NCBI GenBank assembly: GCA_016213675.1
Contig: JACQZW010000059.1
Span: 16,208 to 80,207, forward strand
Length of the DNA: 64,000 bases
Direction: 5' to 3'
Origin: Acidobacteriota bacterium
Lineage (GTDB): Bacteria > Acidobacteriota > Thermoanaerobaculia > Thermoanaerobaculales > Thermoanaerobaculaceae
Both the position numbers and the translations under genes were made by a program. Below, in pieces: positions 53,387 to 62,808 of the stretch; position 1 is the stretch's first letter, and each line of letters opens with the position of its first letter. The notes beneath the pieces are model-generated. The model searched no databases, had not been told where the DNA came from, and saw nothing but the letters and a program-made list of their open reading frames with translations.

Positions 53387-54684
53387 TCGGCACCGTCCTG
53401 CGCATCGGCTTCACCAACCTGCGCCGCGACCGCGTCGCCCAGGCGCTGTCCTTTCTGCTGCCCATCGTCTTCTTCTCGATCTTCGCGGTGATCTTCGGCG
53501 GCCAGGGCGGACGCCCGACGCCGCGGGTCGACGTCGCGGTGGTCGACGAGGACGGCTCCGAGCTGTCCCGCCGCCTGGTCGGGGCGCTGGAACGTGAGCC
53601 CGGACTGCGCCTCCGCTCGACGGTCGAGGACGACAAGTCCGGCACCACGAAGCCGCTCGACCGCCAAGGAGCGCGACACCTCGTTCAGGCCGGAGCGGTC
53701 CCGGTGGCGATCGTCTTCCCCCGAGGCTTCGGCGAGGCTGGGTTGTCGTTCGGCGGCCCGGACAAGCCCCGGGTCACGCTCTACACCGATCCCTCCGACC
53801 CGGTCGCACCGCAGATGGTCAACGGGCTGCTGCAGAAGGTTGCCATGACCGCGGCACCCGACCTGATGATCGCCGGCAGCATCGGCAACTTCGAGAAGTA
53901 CGCCGGCACCCTTACGCACGAGCAACGTACCGCCGTCGACTCCTGGCTCCCCGACCTGAAGGCGCGTCTCGCCCAGCCGACACCGGCGCCCGGCGCTACT
54001 CCCGCGGCTGCCGCGTCGGCCGCGATGCAGGGCCTCGTCGCCACCGAGGCGGTCGACGTCCTCCGCGAGGGGCGCAAGGACAAGCCGATCGTCGCGTTCT
54101 ACGCCGCCGGCATCGGCGTGATGTTCCTGCTCTTCACCGCCTCGGGGGCCGCCGGCGCGCTCCTCGACGAGCAGGACTCGGGCACCCTGGAACGTCTCCT
54201 CTCGACCCGCCTCGGGATGGGCAGGCTGCTCGCCGGCAAGTGGCTCTACCTGACGATCCTCGGGTCGCTCCAGATGACGGTGATGTTCACCTGGGGCGCC
54301 GTCGTCTTCCACCTCGACCTGCTCGGTCACCTGGCCGGCTTCGCCCTGGTCACGGCCTTCACCACGGCCGCCTCGGCCGGCTTCGGCCTGGTATTGGCGT
54401 CCGCGTGCCGCACCCGCGCCCAACTCGGCGGGCTGTCGACCATCGTGATCCTGGTCATGTCCGCAATCGGCGGCAGCATGTTCCCCCGCTTCCTCATGCC
54501 CGAGGCGCTGCAGAAGGCGGGGCTGGTGACGTTCAACGGCTGGGCGCTCGACGCTTACCTCAAGGTGTTCTGGCGCGAGGAGCCGCTCGTCGCGCTGTGG
54601 CCGCAGCTTCTCGTCCTCGCCGGCATGACCGCAGCCTTCCTGACCGCCACCCGCCTGCTCGCCCGGCGTTGGGAGCGATCCTGA
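53383..54684 (+). CDS. ABC-2 type permease
   Basis: 433 aa. One N-terminal helix, a large extracytoplasmic domain (about 45-235) and five to six C-terminal helices with [18 protein letters not shown] between them form the ABC-2/YhgE-like layout. Start GTG 53383. With its ATPase it should export a lipid, drug or small peptide; the substrate is not evident. It ends 7 bp from the convergent YbjQ gene. Confidence 0.92.
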   Translation: MIGTVLRIGFTNLRRDRVAQALSFLLPIVFFSIFAVIFGGQGGRPTPRVDVAVVDEDGSELSRRLVGALEREPGLRLRSTVEDDKSGTTKPLDRQGARHLVQAGAVPVAIVFPRGFGEAGLSFGGPDKPRVTLYTDPSDPVAPQMVNGLLQKVAMTAAPDLMIAGSIGNFEKYAGTLTHEQRTAVDSWLPDLKARLAQPTPAPGATPAAAASAAMQGLVATEAVDVLREGRKDKPIVAFYAAGIGVMFLLFTASGAAGALLDEQDSGTLERLLSTRLGMGRLLAGKWLYLTILGSLQMTVMFTWGAVVFHLDLLGHLAGFALVTAFTTAASAGFGLVLASACRTRAQLGGLSTIVILVMSAIGGSMFPRFLMPEALQKAGLVTFNGWALDAYLKVFWREEPLVALWPQLLVLAGMTAAFLTATRLLARRWERS

Positions 54685-54691
54685 CCGTCGG

Positions 54692-55021
54692 CTACCCCGG
54701 CGTGACCACGATGGCCGTGCCGTAGCAGAGGACCTCGCTGACTCCCTGCATGACCTCGGTGGCGTCGTAGCGGATGCCGATCACCGCGTTAGCGCCGAGC
54801 TGCTCGGCGTGGCGCAGCATCATCTCGTAGGCGTCGTTGCGGGTCTTCTCGCACAGCTCGGTGAACAGCGTGATGTTGCCGCCGACCAGGGTCTGCAACG
54901 AGGCGCCGATGGTGCCGAAGATCGAGCGCGAGCGGACCACGATGCCGCGCACCATGCCGAGGTTGCGGCTGACGCGGTAACCCGGGATGTCGAACGTGGT
55001 CGTCGTCATGGTGTGGTGCAT
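54692..55021 (-). CDS. YbjQ/UPF0145 family protein
   Basis: 109 aa, matching the YbjQ family in size and sequence: [22 protein letters not shown], then [13 protein letters not shown] [28 protein letters not shown]. Members form pentamers; the physiological role is unclear, though a metal-binding role has been suggested. ATG 55021 follows GGAGGAGGCCCCC. Confidence 0.88.
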   Translation of the reverse strand: MHHTMTTTTFDIPGYRVSRNLGMVRGIVVRSRSIFGTIGASLQTLVGGNITLFTELCEKTRNDAYEMMLRHAEQLGANAVIGIRYDATEVMQGVSEVLCYGTAIVVTPG

Positions 55022-55154
55022 GGGGGCCTCCTCCGAGAACCTTAGCAGCAGCGCCGGGCGTCCGGGCCATTCCCGGCCTGACAATCCCCTGGACAGTGTT
55101 ACAGGGGCGTGTTAGCGTCCGGTACAGGCTTGGGGACCGAGAGAGGAGGTCGGA

Positions 55155-56414
55155 ATGCGGAGATGTGCCGTGCTGGTAGCGCTCCTGATCGCGTTCGTGT
55201 GGGCCAACCCGGCCCGCGCCGTCATCGGGACCATCGACAACGTGCCCGCTGCAACGCTGCTCATACCCTACTTCGAGGTTGACATCGCCGATGCGACCGG
55301 TGTGACGACCCTGATCGGGATCCAGAACACCTCGGCCACCGCGACCCTGGTCCACCTCACCCTGTGGACAGACCTCGGGGTCCCCACCTACGCATTCGAC
55401 GTCTACCTCACCGGGTACGACGTCCAGACGATCAACCTGCGCGACGTGTTCGTCACCGGGTACCTCCCCGTGACTGCGAGCGACGGGCAGGACCCGACGG
55501 ACAACATCAGCCCGCAGGGACAGTTCTCGCAGGACATCAACTTCGCGAGCTGCAACTCATTCCTGCCGTATGTGAACCCGGCCGTCACGGCCGCGAAGCG
55601 CGCCCACCTCCAGGCGTGGCATCGGGGACTGATCTCGCCGACGACCGGCACGTGCGCAGGCGCGCCGCACGGCGATCAGATCGCCCGTGGCTACATCACC
55701 ATCGACACGCTGACGCAGTGCTACATGGGCCTCGATCCTCCGCCCGGCATGGGATTCCCGACCGACCCGGGGTACTTCTGCTCCGGAGGCGGCTGCGTCG
55801 CCAGCAACCAGAACGTCCTCACCGGCGACTTCTTCATCGTGCACCAGGGCAACAACTTCATGGAGGCGGACCTGGCCGTGGCGATCGAGGCGAGCGGGAG
55901 CAACCCCCTGACCTCGACGCCGGGGAGCTACACGTTCTACGGACGCTCCGTCAACTGGACCGCGGCCGACAACCGCGAGCCGTTGCCGAACCAGTGGGCC
56001 GCGCGCTACCTCACCGACGCGTCGAGCTACCGGGTGTGGCGCGACTCTGCGGTGGTCCCGCCCGTTGGCGGGTTCACCTGCGGCCTGCTCCCTCCGGCCT
56101 TCCCGCTCGACCAGGCGCAGACCGTCGCGTTCGACAGCGAGGAGAACCCGCTCGCGCTCGTGGGCTCGTTCTTCCCGTATTCATCGTTCGAGGTCGAGGT
56201 GGACGCTTCCGGCATCCCGGCGACCGACAAGCAGGGGTTCATGTACCTGAATCTCAACTCGGGCACGTCGCTCGGCCCACCGCCGGGGGTCTTCCGGCAG
56301 TCGTGGGTGACCGTCAAGCAGAATCACCAGGGCCGGTTCTCGGCCTCGTGGCCCGCGTTGCAGATGGGCAACCCGGCCCAGGCCGCCAACCAGGTCCTCC
56401 CGGTGAGCGAGTGA
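55155..56414 (+). CDS. Exported protein of unknown function, paralogue 1
   Basis: 419 aa with a signal peptide (MRRCAVLVALLIAFVWANPARA). The mature N-terminus IGTIDNVPAATLLIPYFEV and LWTDLGVPTYAFDVYLTG are almost repeated in the next gene, so the two are tandem paralogues. Mid-protein Cys pairs suggest disulfides outside the cytoplasm. GGAGGTCGGA lies before the ATG. No enzymatic motif is seen. A TGGACA / TAGCGT pair with 17-bp spacing near 55091 could be the promoter. Confidence 0.82.
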   Translation: MRRCAVLVALLIAFVWANPARAVIGTIDNVPAATLLIPYFEVDIADATGVTTLIGIQNTSATATLVHLTLWTDLGVPTYAFDVYLTGYDVQTINLRDVFVTGYLPVTASDGQDPTDNISPQGQFSQDINFASCNSFLPYVNPAVTAAKRAHLQAWHRGLISPTTGTCAGAPHGDQIARGYITIDTLTQCYMGLDPPPGMGFPTDPGYFCSGGGCVASNQNVLTGDFFIVHQGNNFMEADLAVAIEASGSNPLTSTPGSYTFYGRSVNWTAADNREPLPNQWAARYLTDASSYRVWRDSAVVPPVGGFTCGLLPPAFPLDQAQTVAFDSEENPLALVGSFFPYSSFEVEVDASGIPATDKQGFMYLNLNSGTSLGPPPGVFRQSWVTVKQNHQGRFSASWPALQMGNPAQAANQVLPVSE

Positions 56415-56424
56415 GGAGCGCACC

Positions 56425-57885
56425 ATGAAAAACACCAAGCTTCCGCTCGCGATCCTCGCCGCCCTCCTGCTCGTCGCGGTCCCGGCCTCGGCCGAGATCG
56501 GCACGCTCGACCAGGTGCCGGCCGCGACCCTCCTGCTCCCCTACTTCGAGGTTCCGCTCGATGCGCCGATGACGACCTGGGGGTACCCGAACACCACGTT
56601 CACCATCGGCAACTCGTCGGCCTCCGCGGCGGTCGCCCACGTCACGCTATGGACCGACCTCGGGGTCCCGACGTACGCGTTCGACGTCTACCTCACCGGC
56701 TTCGACGTCGAGGTCATCAACCTGCGGCTGCTGTTCCTCGGCATTCCACCCGTCACGGCCGACCGCGGCGTCGATGCGACGGACCGGATCAGCAACCAGG
56801 GGATGATCTCGCAAGACATCAACTTCCCCGGGCCCGACATGCCCTCACCCTGCGACTCCGGCCTGCCATTCGAGACGTACCAGCGAATGCCGGCCACGGA
56901 CGTCGCCGCGCTGCTGGCCGCCCACACCGGGAACCCGTCGACGCTCCTCGGCGGCTCCTGCGGCGGAGCGAGCCACGGCGACAACACCGCCCGCGGCTTC
57001 ATCACCGTGGACTCGGTCTCGTCCTGCTCCCCATTGCTCCCGACCGACCCCAGCTACTTCACGGCCATCGTGGATCACCGCAACATCCTGTTCGGCGAGT
57101 ACTGGGTCATCGACGCCGACAACAACTTCGCCCACGGCGACTCACTCGTCGCCATCGAGTCGAGCACGACCGACCCGCTCACCAACGGTGCAGGGGACTA
57201 CACGTTTTACGGCCGGCTTGCCAACGTGAACGGCACTGGCGCCGACCACCGCGAGGCGCTCCCGACGGTGTGGATGGGTCGGTTCGTCAACGGCGGGGTG
57301 CTCGATGCCGGGACGACCGCATTCGTGTGGCGCGACGCGTGGCCGCGAGCGGCCTTCTCATGCCCCTCGCCACCCGCCGGCCTCAGCCAGCTCAGCCTAA
57401 CCGGGTTCGACGAGCAGGAGCAGCCCGACTTCCTGCCGCTCAACGTGAGCTACCTCCCGCTCGCCACCGAGGCCGTCCGCCTCGGCGATCCCGCGCGGAT
57501 CCCGCTCGAGATCTACTTCGGGTTCCTCTACTACGACCTCAAGCTCGGAGCGGCGGTTCCACCGTTCGGCACGACGGCGCAGTCGCACGTCACCCATGCC
57601 TACTCGGCGACCGGACGCTTCCAGGGTGCCTTCACGGTGTGGCCCCTCGACAACGCGTCGGCGCCGTATTCGCCCAACGACTTCACGCCTCCCCCGTGCT
57701 CGAATGGGCTCGACGACGACGGCGACACACTCATCGACTACCCGAACGACCCGGGGTGTCGCGATCCCTACTGGTTCTCCGAGAACCCGCAGTGCGACGA
57801 CGACATCGACAACGACGGCGACACCTTCATCGACTACCCGGCCGACCCGCAGTGCATCGCGGCCTGGTTCCCCAGCGAGTTCTAG
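56425..57885 (+). CDS. Exported protein of unknown function, paralogue 2, with Ca-binding-like Asp repeats
   Basis: 486 aa, signal peptide (KLPLAILAALLLVAVPASA), then IGTLDQVPAATLLLPYFEV shared with the preceding protein. The C-terminus adds two Asp-rich repeats, CSNGLDDDGDTLIDYP and CDDDIDNDGDTFIDYP, each with paired Cys. They resemble thrombospondin type 3/dockerin-like calcium loops. It starts 10 bp after its paralogue, so both are co-transcribed. Function unknown. Confidence 0.84.
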   Translation: MKNTKLPLAILAALLLVAVPASAEIGTLDQVPAATLLLPYFEVPLDAPMTTWGYPNTTFTIGNSSASAAVAHVTLWTDLGVPTYAFDVYLTGFDVEVINLRLLFLGIPPVTADRGVDATDRISNQGMISQDINFPGPDMPSPCDSGLPFETYQRMPATDVAALLAAHTGNPSTLLGGSCGGASHGDNTARGFITVDSVSSCSPLLPTDPSYFTAIVDHRNILFGEYWVIDADNNFAHGDSLVAIESSTTDPLTNGAGDYTFYGRLANVNGTGADHREALPTVWMGRFVNGGVLDAGTTAFVWRDAWPRAAFSCPSPPAGLSQLSLTGFDEQEQPDFLPLNVSYLPLATEAVRLGDPARIPLEIYFGFLYYDLKLGAAVPPFGTTAQSHVTHAYSATGRFQGAFTVWPLDNASAPYSPNDFTPPPCSNGLDDDGDTLIDYPNDPGCRDPYWFSENPQCDDDIDNDGDTFIDYPADPQCIAAWFPSEF

Positions 57886-57898
57886 GAGGAGGAAAGCC

Positions 57899-58804
57899 AT
57901 GAGCCACAGACTCCGCCCATGCCTGCTCGCCCTCCTCGCGCTGACGCTCGTCGGCTCGTTCGCCAGGGGGCAAGCGTATCCCTGCACGACCAGCGGCGGC
58001 ACCAACTGCCGCGCGCTCATCCCGGACCAGGGGCCACCCCCGGTCCCGCTCGACTCGGTCATCAACGTCGTCGCCAGCGGTGCATGCGCCACGCTGCCGA
58101 CCAGCCGCGTGTCCTTGGACGTCGCGGTGCGCCACGATTGGCGACCCGAAGTCGGAATCCAGCTCACGAGCCCGGGGGCCGTCACGGCGACGCTCAAGTC
58201 TGCTGCGCCGGCATCCGGAATCAACTACCCGGAGGAGGACTACGCGCAGTTCCACCTCGCCCCGTCGCTGGTCGGGGCCACCGCCGCCGGCGCCTGGACG
58301 CTGAGCCTCACCGACCTCGACAACTCGGGGTACGGGGCGCTCGACGATTGGACGCTCTACCTTATCTGCGGCCCGATCCCGTCCGTCACGATCGTCGCCA
58401 GCGATCCAGTCGCCGTCGAGAACCCGCTCTCGACGGGCACCTTCACGGTGACCCGGTCCGTCGTCACGGCCGAGGCGCTCGACGTGCCGCTGCTCCTCAC
58501 CGGTACCGCCGGAGCCGGGGATTACCAGGTGCTCCCGGCGATCGCCACGATCCCGGCCAACCAGGCCAGCGTCCAGTTGGTCGTCACCCCGATCCCGGAC
58601 GCGCTCACCGAGGTGTCCGAGACAGTGATCGCCACGGTGGACGCCTCGGGCCTCTACGCCGTCGGGGCACCGTCGGCTGCCACCGTCACGATCTACGACC
58701 AACCGCTCCAGGAGATCCCCGCGCTCGGCCACGCCGGCCTCGCCGCCCTCGCGGCGCTGCTCGCGGCCGGAGGCGCGTGGCTGCTCCGCAGCCGGCAGGG
58801 ATGA
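57899..58804 (+). CDS. Exported protein with P-domain-like and Calx-beta domains and a sorting tail
   Basis: 301 aa. Signal peptide (LLALLALTLVGSFARG). Residues about 45-160 resemble the proprotein-convertase P domain (VSLDVAVRHDWRPEVGIQLTSP ... WTLSLTDLDNSGYGALDDWTLYL). Residues 165-265 form a Calx-beta repeat (VAVENPLSTGTFTVTRS ... DALTEVSETVIATV). The tail is an IPTL-CTERM-type sorting signal: IPALGHAGL, a hydrophobic helix, then RSRQG. Exosortase-like processing is therefore likely. ATG 57899 has TAGGAGGAGGAAAG upstream. ATGA joins it to the next gene. Confidence 0.85.
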   Translation: MSHRLRPCLLALLALTLVGSFARGQAYPCTTSGGTNCRALIPDQGPPPVPLDSVINVVASGACATLPTSRVSLDVAVRHDWRPEVGIQLTSPGAVTATLKSAAPASGINYPEEDYAQFHLAPSLVGATAAGAWTLSLTDLDNSGYGALDDWTLYLICGPIPSVTIVASDPVAVENPLSTGTFTVTRSVVTAEALDVPLLLTGTAGAGDYQVLPAIATIPANQASVQLVVTPIPDALTEVSETVIATVDASGLYAVGAPSAATVTIYDQPLQEIPALGHAGLAALAALLAAGGAWLLRSRQG

Positions 58805-60117
58805 ACCTGCCGGGAGTCCCGTCGTTGAACACGAGGCAGGCGGCCCAGGCCGCCTGCCTCGTCCTCCTTCTCTCGTCCTGCGGCACGACGAGCGCACGCC
58901 GACCCGAAGCCATGTCGTCGGCCGGGCAACAGACGTCGTTCGTCCTTCGCGAGGTGGGTTCGGGCCTGCCGCGATCCGGCCAGTGGCGCAACGGGTTCGA
59001 CCTCGCCGACCTCGACGGCGACGGCCACGTCGACATCGTCCACGGGCCGCCGCGCAAGGGCGTGCGCGGCCCCGCGGTCTTCCTCGGCGACGGTCACGGG
59101 TCGTTTCGGCGTTGGCAAGAACTGTCCCTCCCGTCGCTCCCCTACGACTACGGTGACGCTGTCGCGGCCGACCTCGACGGCGACGGCCGCCCCGACCTCG
59201 CACTGGCCATGCACCTGCGAGGGCTGGTGGCGTTGCGCAACGACGGCATGGGGAGGTTCTCCCTCTTCGGCACGGGCTTGCCTCTGGACAGGCCCGGGAG
59301 CGCATTCTCGTCCCGCGCGATGGAGGCGGTGGACTGGGACGGCGACGGCCGGACCGACCTCGTCGCCGCCTCGGAGGGTCCCGCGCGGTTCGGCGGCGCG
59401 GTGGTCGCCCGGCCGTCGGGCGCGCTCGGGGTATTCCTCAACCGCGGGGACCGCTGGGAGCCCGTCCCACACCCTCAACCTGATCCCGCGTTCGGCGACG
59501 GTCTCGCCGTGGCCGACGTGGACGGCGACGGTCGGCCGGACGCCGTGACCTCGGCCGGCGGGGCGGACGGCCGCTCGATCCTCCACCTCAACACCGGCGC
59601 GGGCTGGCGCGACGTCGAGGTCGCCGAGTTGCCCCCGCGCGCCTCCGTCGGCGCCGTCGCCGCCGGCGACGTCGACGGCGACGGGAGGAGCGACCTCGTG
59701 ATCGGCTTCCTCGACCCCGAGGGCGGGGTGTGGCACGCGGCCGTCGATCTCCTGCTCGGTCGCCCCGGGGGCTTCGAGCGGCGGGAGCTGCTCCGCGAGG
59801 AGGGCCGGGCCCACGTCCGGGCGCTGATCCTCGCCGACCTCGACGGCGATCGGCGCGTCGAGGTGATCGCCCTTCGCGGCGATGGCGCACTTCACGTCAT
59901 CCCGGTCGCAACCCCGCGCCCGGCGACCGTGGTCACCGCCCCGGACTGGCGGCGCGGGTGCTCCGGGTACGGCCTTCGCGTCGGGGACCTCGACCACGAC
60001 GGGCGCCCCGAGATCGTGGCCACGTTCGCCGGGGAAACCTCGGTCTGGGACCTCGACGGCGGCTGCACGTCCGGTGGAGGGATCCAGGTGTGGGCCGTCG
60101 AGACCGGTACGCGCTGA
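58801..60117 (+). CDS. FG-GAP/VCBS repeat lipoprotein
   Basis: 438 aa with lipobox LLLSSC. About seven FG-GAP-type repeats carry calcium-loop cores such as DLDGDGHVDI, DLDGDGRPDL, DWDGDGRTDL, DVDGDGRPDA, DVDGDGRSDL and DLDHDGRPEI, giving an integrin-alpha-like beta-propeller on the cell surface. Activity is unknown. It overlaps the next gene by 28 bp. Confidence 0.88.
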   Translation: MNLPGVPSLNTRQAAQAACLVLLLSSCGTTSARRPEAMSSAGQQTSFVLREVGSGLPRSGQWRNGFDLADLDGDGHVDIVHGPPRKGVRGPAVFLGDGHGSFRRWQELSLPSLPYDYGDAVAADLDGDGRPDLALAMHLRGLVALRNDGMGRFSLFGTGLPLDRPGSAFSSRAMEAVDWDGDGRTDLVAASEGPARFGGAVVARPSGALGVFLNRGDRWEPVPHPQPDPAFGDGLAVADVDGDGRPDAVTSAGGADGRSILHLNTGAGWRDVEVAELPPRASVGAVAAGDVDGDGRSDLVIGFLDPEGGVWHAAVDLLLGRPGGFERRELLREEGRAHVRALILADLDGDRRVEVIALRGDGALHVIPVATPRPATVVTAPDWRRGCSGYGLRVGDLDHDGRPEIVATFAGETSVWDLDGGCTSGGGIQVWAVETGTR

Positions 60118-61415
60118 GCAGAAGATCCGACGAGGGCGGCGATCGCGCCGTCGCCGTCGGCCGGTTCGCCCTGGGCCTCGCCATCCTCGCGAGCTTCTTC
60201 CTGTTCGACACCGGGGCGGAGGCGGGGTTCGACGCCCCGAAACGGCTCGCGGCGCTGCTGGGCATCGCGGTCGCGGCGTCCGGCCTCCTGCTCGGCGCCC
60301 GCCCGCTCCTCGACGTGGCGTGGACGGCGATGCGGCGAGGCGCGCGCGCCGCGGCGATCCTGCTCGGCCTCGCCGTCACGGGGGCGGTCCTGGCCGCCCT
60401 GCTCTCGCCGCGGCAGGAGCTGAGCCTCGGCGCCCTCCGCGTCGCGTTGCTCTACGCGTGCCTGCTCCCGATCGGCGCCACGCGCCTGACGGACGGCGCC
60501 GGTGGCCGCACGCTGCTCGCGGTCTTCGTCGCCGGCGCGACGGCGAGCGGTGCGATGGCCGCCGGCCAGGCCGCCGGGCTGTGGACCGGCGTGCACGTTG
60601 AGGCGATCACCGGCCGTTCCCCGGCCTTCGCGCTGGTCGGCAACGAAGGCGTCCTGGGGCTGGCACTCGGCCTGGCCGCGGTGGCCGCGCTCGCTCCGCT
60701 GGTGCTGCCCTCCGGCCGGCGCACCAGGATCGCGGCAGCAGCGTGCCTTCTCCTGCTCCTCCTCGGCCTCGCCTCGACGGCGAACCTCACCGGCGTGGTC
60801 GCGTTGCTCGTCGGCGCAGCCGTCCTGGTCGGGCTGGCTGCGCCCCGTCGCGCCCTGGTCGCCGCCGGGGCCACACTGCTCGCCGGCATCGTGCTCACCA
60901 CCCTGCCGCCGGTGCGCGCGCGCCTCGCAGAGCTCGCCGGCGACCTCCGCGCCGGCCGACTCGACGCCGCGATCAGCGGACGCCTCGCACCCTGGGCAGC
61001 GGCGCTCGAGATGGTCCGCGAACGTCCGCTGACCGGCTTCGGGCCCGGGACCTTCGCCGCCGAGTACGCGCCGCACCGCGTCGCAGCCGAGCTCCGCCTG
61101 CGCCGACGGCTGGTTCACCCGAAGGTCACCTCGAGCTACGCCGAGGCCCACTCCGAGCCGCTGCAGGCCGCGGCCGAGGTGGGAGTGCCGGCCGCAGCCA
61201 CTGGGATCGGTGCGCTGCTGTTCCTGTTCTGGAGCGCGCGCCCCACCATTTCCCGCGACAGCAAGGACCGGGCGGAAGCCGTCGTGCTCCTCGCGCTCCT
61301 CGCCGCCGGGGCGGTCGCAGCCCTGCTGTGGTTCCCCCTGCACCGCCCCGTGACGGCCCTGCCGCTGTTGCTGGCGGCGGGACGGCTCTGGCGGCTCGGC
61401 GGAGGCGCGCGATGA
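60090..61415 (+). CDS. O-antigen ligase/polymerase-like (Wzy_C) membrane protein
   Basis: 441 aa with about ten membrane helices. The periplasmic segment RPLTGFGPGTFAAEYAPHR, then SYAEAHSEPLQAAAEVGVPA, is the Wzy_C/WaaL signature. GTG 60090 is preceded by GGTGGAGGGATCCAG and lies within the end of the FG-GAP gene. Such proteins join or polymerise glycans on the outer face of the inner membrane; no glycosyltransferases are adjacent, so glycosylation of the exported proteins upstream is only a possibility. Confidence 0.85.
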   Translation: MGRRDRYALSRRSDEGGDRAVAVGRFALGLAILASFFLFDTGAEAGFDAPKRLAALLGIAVAASGLLLGARPLLDVAWTAMRRGARAAAILLGLAVTGAVLAALLSPRQELSLGALRVALLYACLLPIGATRLTDGAGGRTLLAVFVAGATASGAMAAGQAAGLWTGVHVEAITGRSPAFALVGNEGVLGLALGLAAVAALAPLVLPSGRRTRIAAAACLLLLLLGLASTANLTGVVALLVGAAVLVGLAAPRRALVAAGATLLAGIVLTTLPPVRARLAELAGDLRAGRLDAAISGRLAPWAAALEMVRERPLTGFGPGTFAAEYAPHRVAAELRLRRRLVHPKVTSSYAEAHSEPLQAAAEVGVPAAATGIGALLFLFWSARPTISRDSKDRAEAVVLLALLAAGAVAALLWFPLHRPVTALPLLLAAGRLWRLGGGAR

Positions 61416-61966
61416 GGGCCGGCCCGATCGTGCGCGTCGCAGCGCTCGCCGTGCTGGCCGCCGCCGTGCTGCCCGAGGTGCCGCGTTACCGCGCCGAACG
61501 CTCGCTGGTCCGGGCCGCCTCGGCCCTGCGGATCACCCTCGCCGGTGGAGCACCGGATCGACTCTCCGCCCTGGTCTGGACCGAGCGGACGGCCGCCGAC
61601 GCGGCTCGCCACCTTCCGGGCGACCCGCGTCCTCTCGTCGTGGCGGGATCGGCACGGCTCGCCGCGCGCGACCCTGGTGCCGCCCTGGGATGGTACGCAC
61701 GCGCTCAGGCGACCGGGGAGCGTGCGGAGATCGACCTGAACATCGGCCGGGCGCGCATGGTGCAACGCGACCTCACCGCCGCCCAACAGGCGTTCCTGCG
61801 AGCGGGCTGGTTGTCTCCGCTGCTCCTCGCGGAGCTCCCCGAGGTCGCCCGCGTCCCGCTCCTCGGGGAGATCGACCGCCTCGGCGCACTCCTCGCTACC
61901 GGCCGACTGGACAGCCCGCCACCACCGCCGGACGCCGTCGAAACAACGACCCCTGGGCCGCGCTGA
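61412..61966 (+). CDS. TPR-like small protein after the Wzy_C gene
   Basis: 184 aa with one N-terminal helix (VAALAVLAAAVLPEVP) and Ala/Leu/Arg-rich helical pairs (GARLAARDPGAALGWYARAQ-type spacing; LNIGRARMVQRDLTAAQQAFLRA) that look like tetratricopeptide repeats. It overlaps the preceding gene by ATGA, an arrangement seen for WaaL-like genes with a TPR partner. Role inferred as accessory. Confidence 0.7.
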   Translation: MRAGPIVRVAALAVLAAAVLPEVPRYRAERSLVRAASALRITLAGGAPDRLSALVWTERTAADAARHLPGDPRPLVVAGSARLAARDPGAALGWYARAQATGERAEIDLNIGRARMVQRDLTAAQQAFLRAGWLSPLLLAELPEVARVPLLGEIDRLGALLATGRLDSPPPPPDAVETTTPGPR

Positions 61967-62109
61967 CCCGCCGTCGCCAGGACGTGATCGCGGCGACCGG
62001 CGGTGAGCTCAGGTTCGACCTGGGGCGGGGCCCGCCCGCGGCGGGAGCGGCGCGCTCCTCGTGCCTTACGGAATGCTCGCGCGGCTGCGCGGCAACCCGC
62101 TCTTCGAGG

Positions 62110-62808
62110 TCATTCGAGCGAAGGTGGTGGAGTCGCTCGCGACGGACCGCCAGCCGGCACGGCCTCGTTGCTCCTTGCGGCCCGAACACGGAAGGCAGCC
62201 AGGATCGCGTCCTCGACCTCGGCGCGGTTGAGCAGGTCGCCGAGGCGCAGGACCTGTTCGTCCTTGCCGCGCACGTCCAGGCGGAGGCCCTGGGCGACGC
62301 GCTCGACGGCGACGAGGTCGGCCCAGGCGACACGCACCCGGCGGAAGGGCCTGAGCCGGATGTCCAAGCCCGTCTCGTCGAGGCGGAGGCGCCGGATCCG
62401 CACGAGGCGGCGCCACGCCAGCGCACGCGCAAGAGTCAGGACCGCGACCAGGACGTAGACCCACGGTATGTAGTGCTTGCCCTGCTCGTGGCGGTGGACC
62501 GCCTCGAGGGCCAGCAGGGGCACGGCGAGAAAGTCGACGACCGGCAGCGCGTCCGGCTCGACGCCGTGGCGGCGGAGGGCGCGGATCTCGCGGATCACGG
62601 CCACGACGAGCGCTGCGCCGACGACGATCGTAGCCGCGACGAACCACCATGCAACGTGCCCGCTGTCGAGCGACTCGAGCCCGGCGCCGATCAGCATGAC
62701 GGCGGCGACCGCGTGCTGGGCGGCCGCGCCGGCCAGGGCCCGGCCGGCCTGCTTGGAGCGGAGGACGATCTCGGTTCGCGTCATCGCCGCCGGAGCGGGG
62801 CCGCTCAC
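62110..62808 (-). CDS. Membrane protein of unknown function (PH-like)
   Basis: 232 aa starting at GTG 62808 (VSGPAPAAMTRTE), coupled to the agmatinase stop by GTGA; ATG 62784 is the alternative. It has about four hydrophobic helices, then a soluble C-terminal part (IRRLRLDETGLDIRLRPFRRVRVAWADLVAVERVAQGLRL) that resembles a bacterial PH domain. It ends in a low-complexity tail. Function unknown. Confidence 0.72.
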   Translation of the reverse strand: MSGPAPAAMTRTEIVLRSKQAGRALAGAAAQHAVAAVMLIGAGLESLDSGHVAWWFVAATIVVGAALVVAVIREIRALRRHGVEPDALPVVDFLAVPLLALEAVHRHEQGKHYIPWVYVLVAVLTLARALAWRRLVRIRRLRLDETGLDIRLRPFRRVRVAWADLVAVERVAQGLRLDVRGKDEQVLRLGDLLNRAEVEDAILAAFRVRAARSNEAVPAGGPSRATPPPSLE

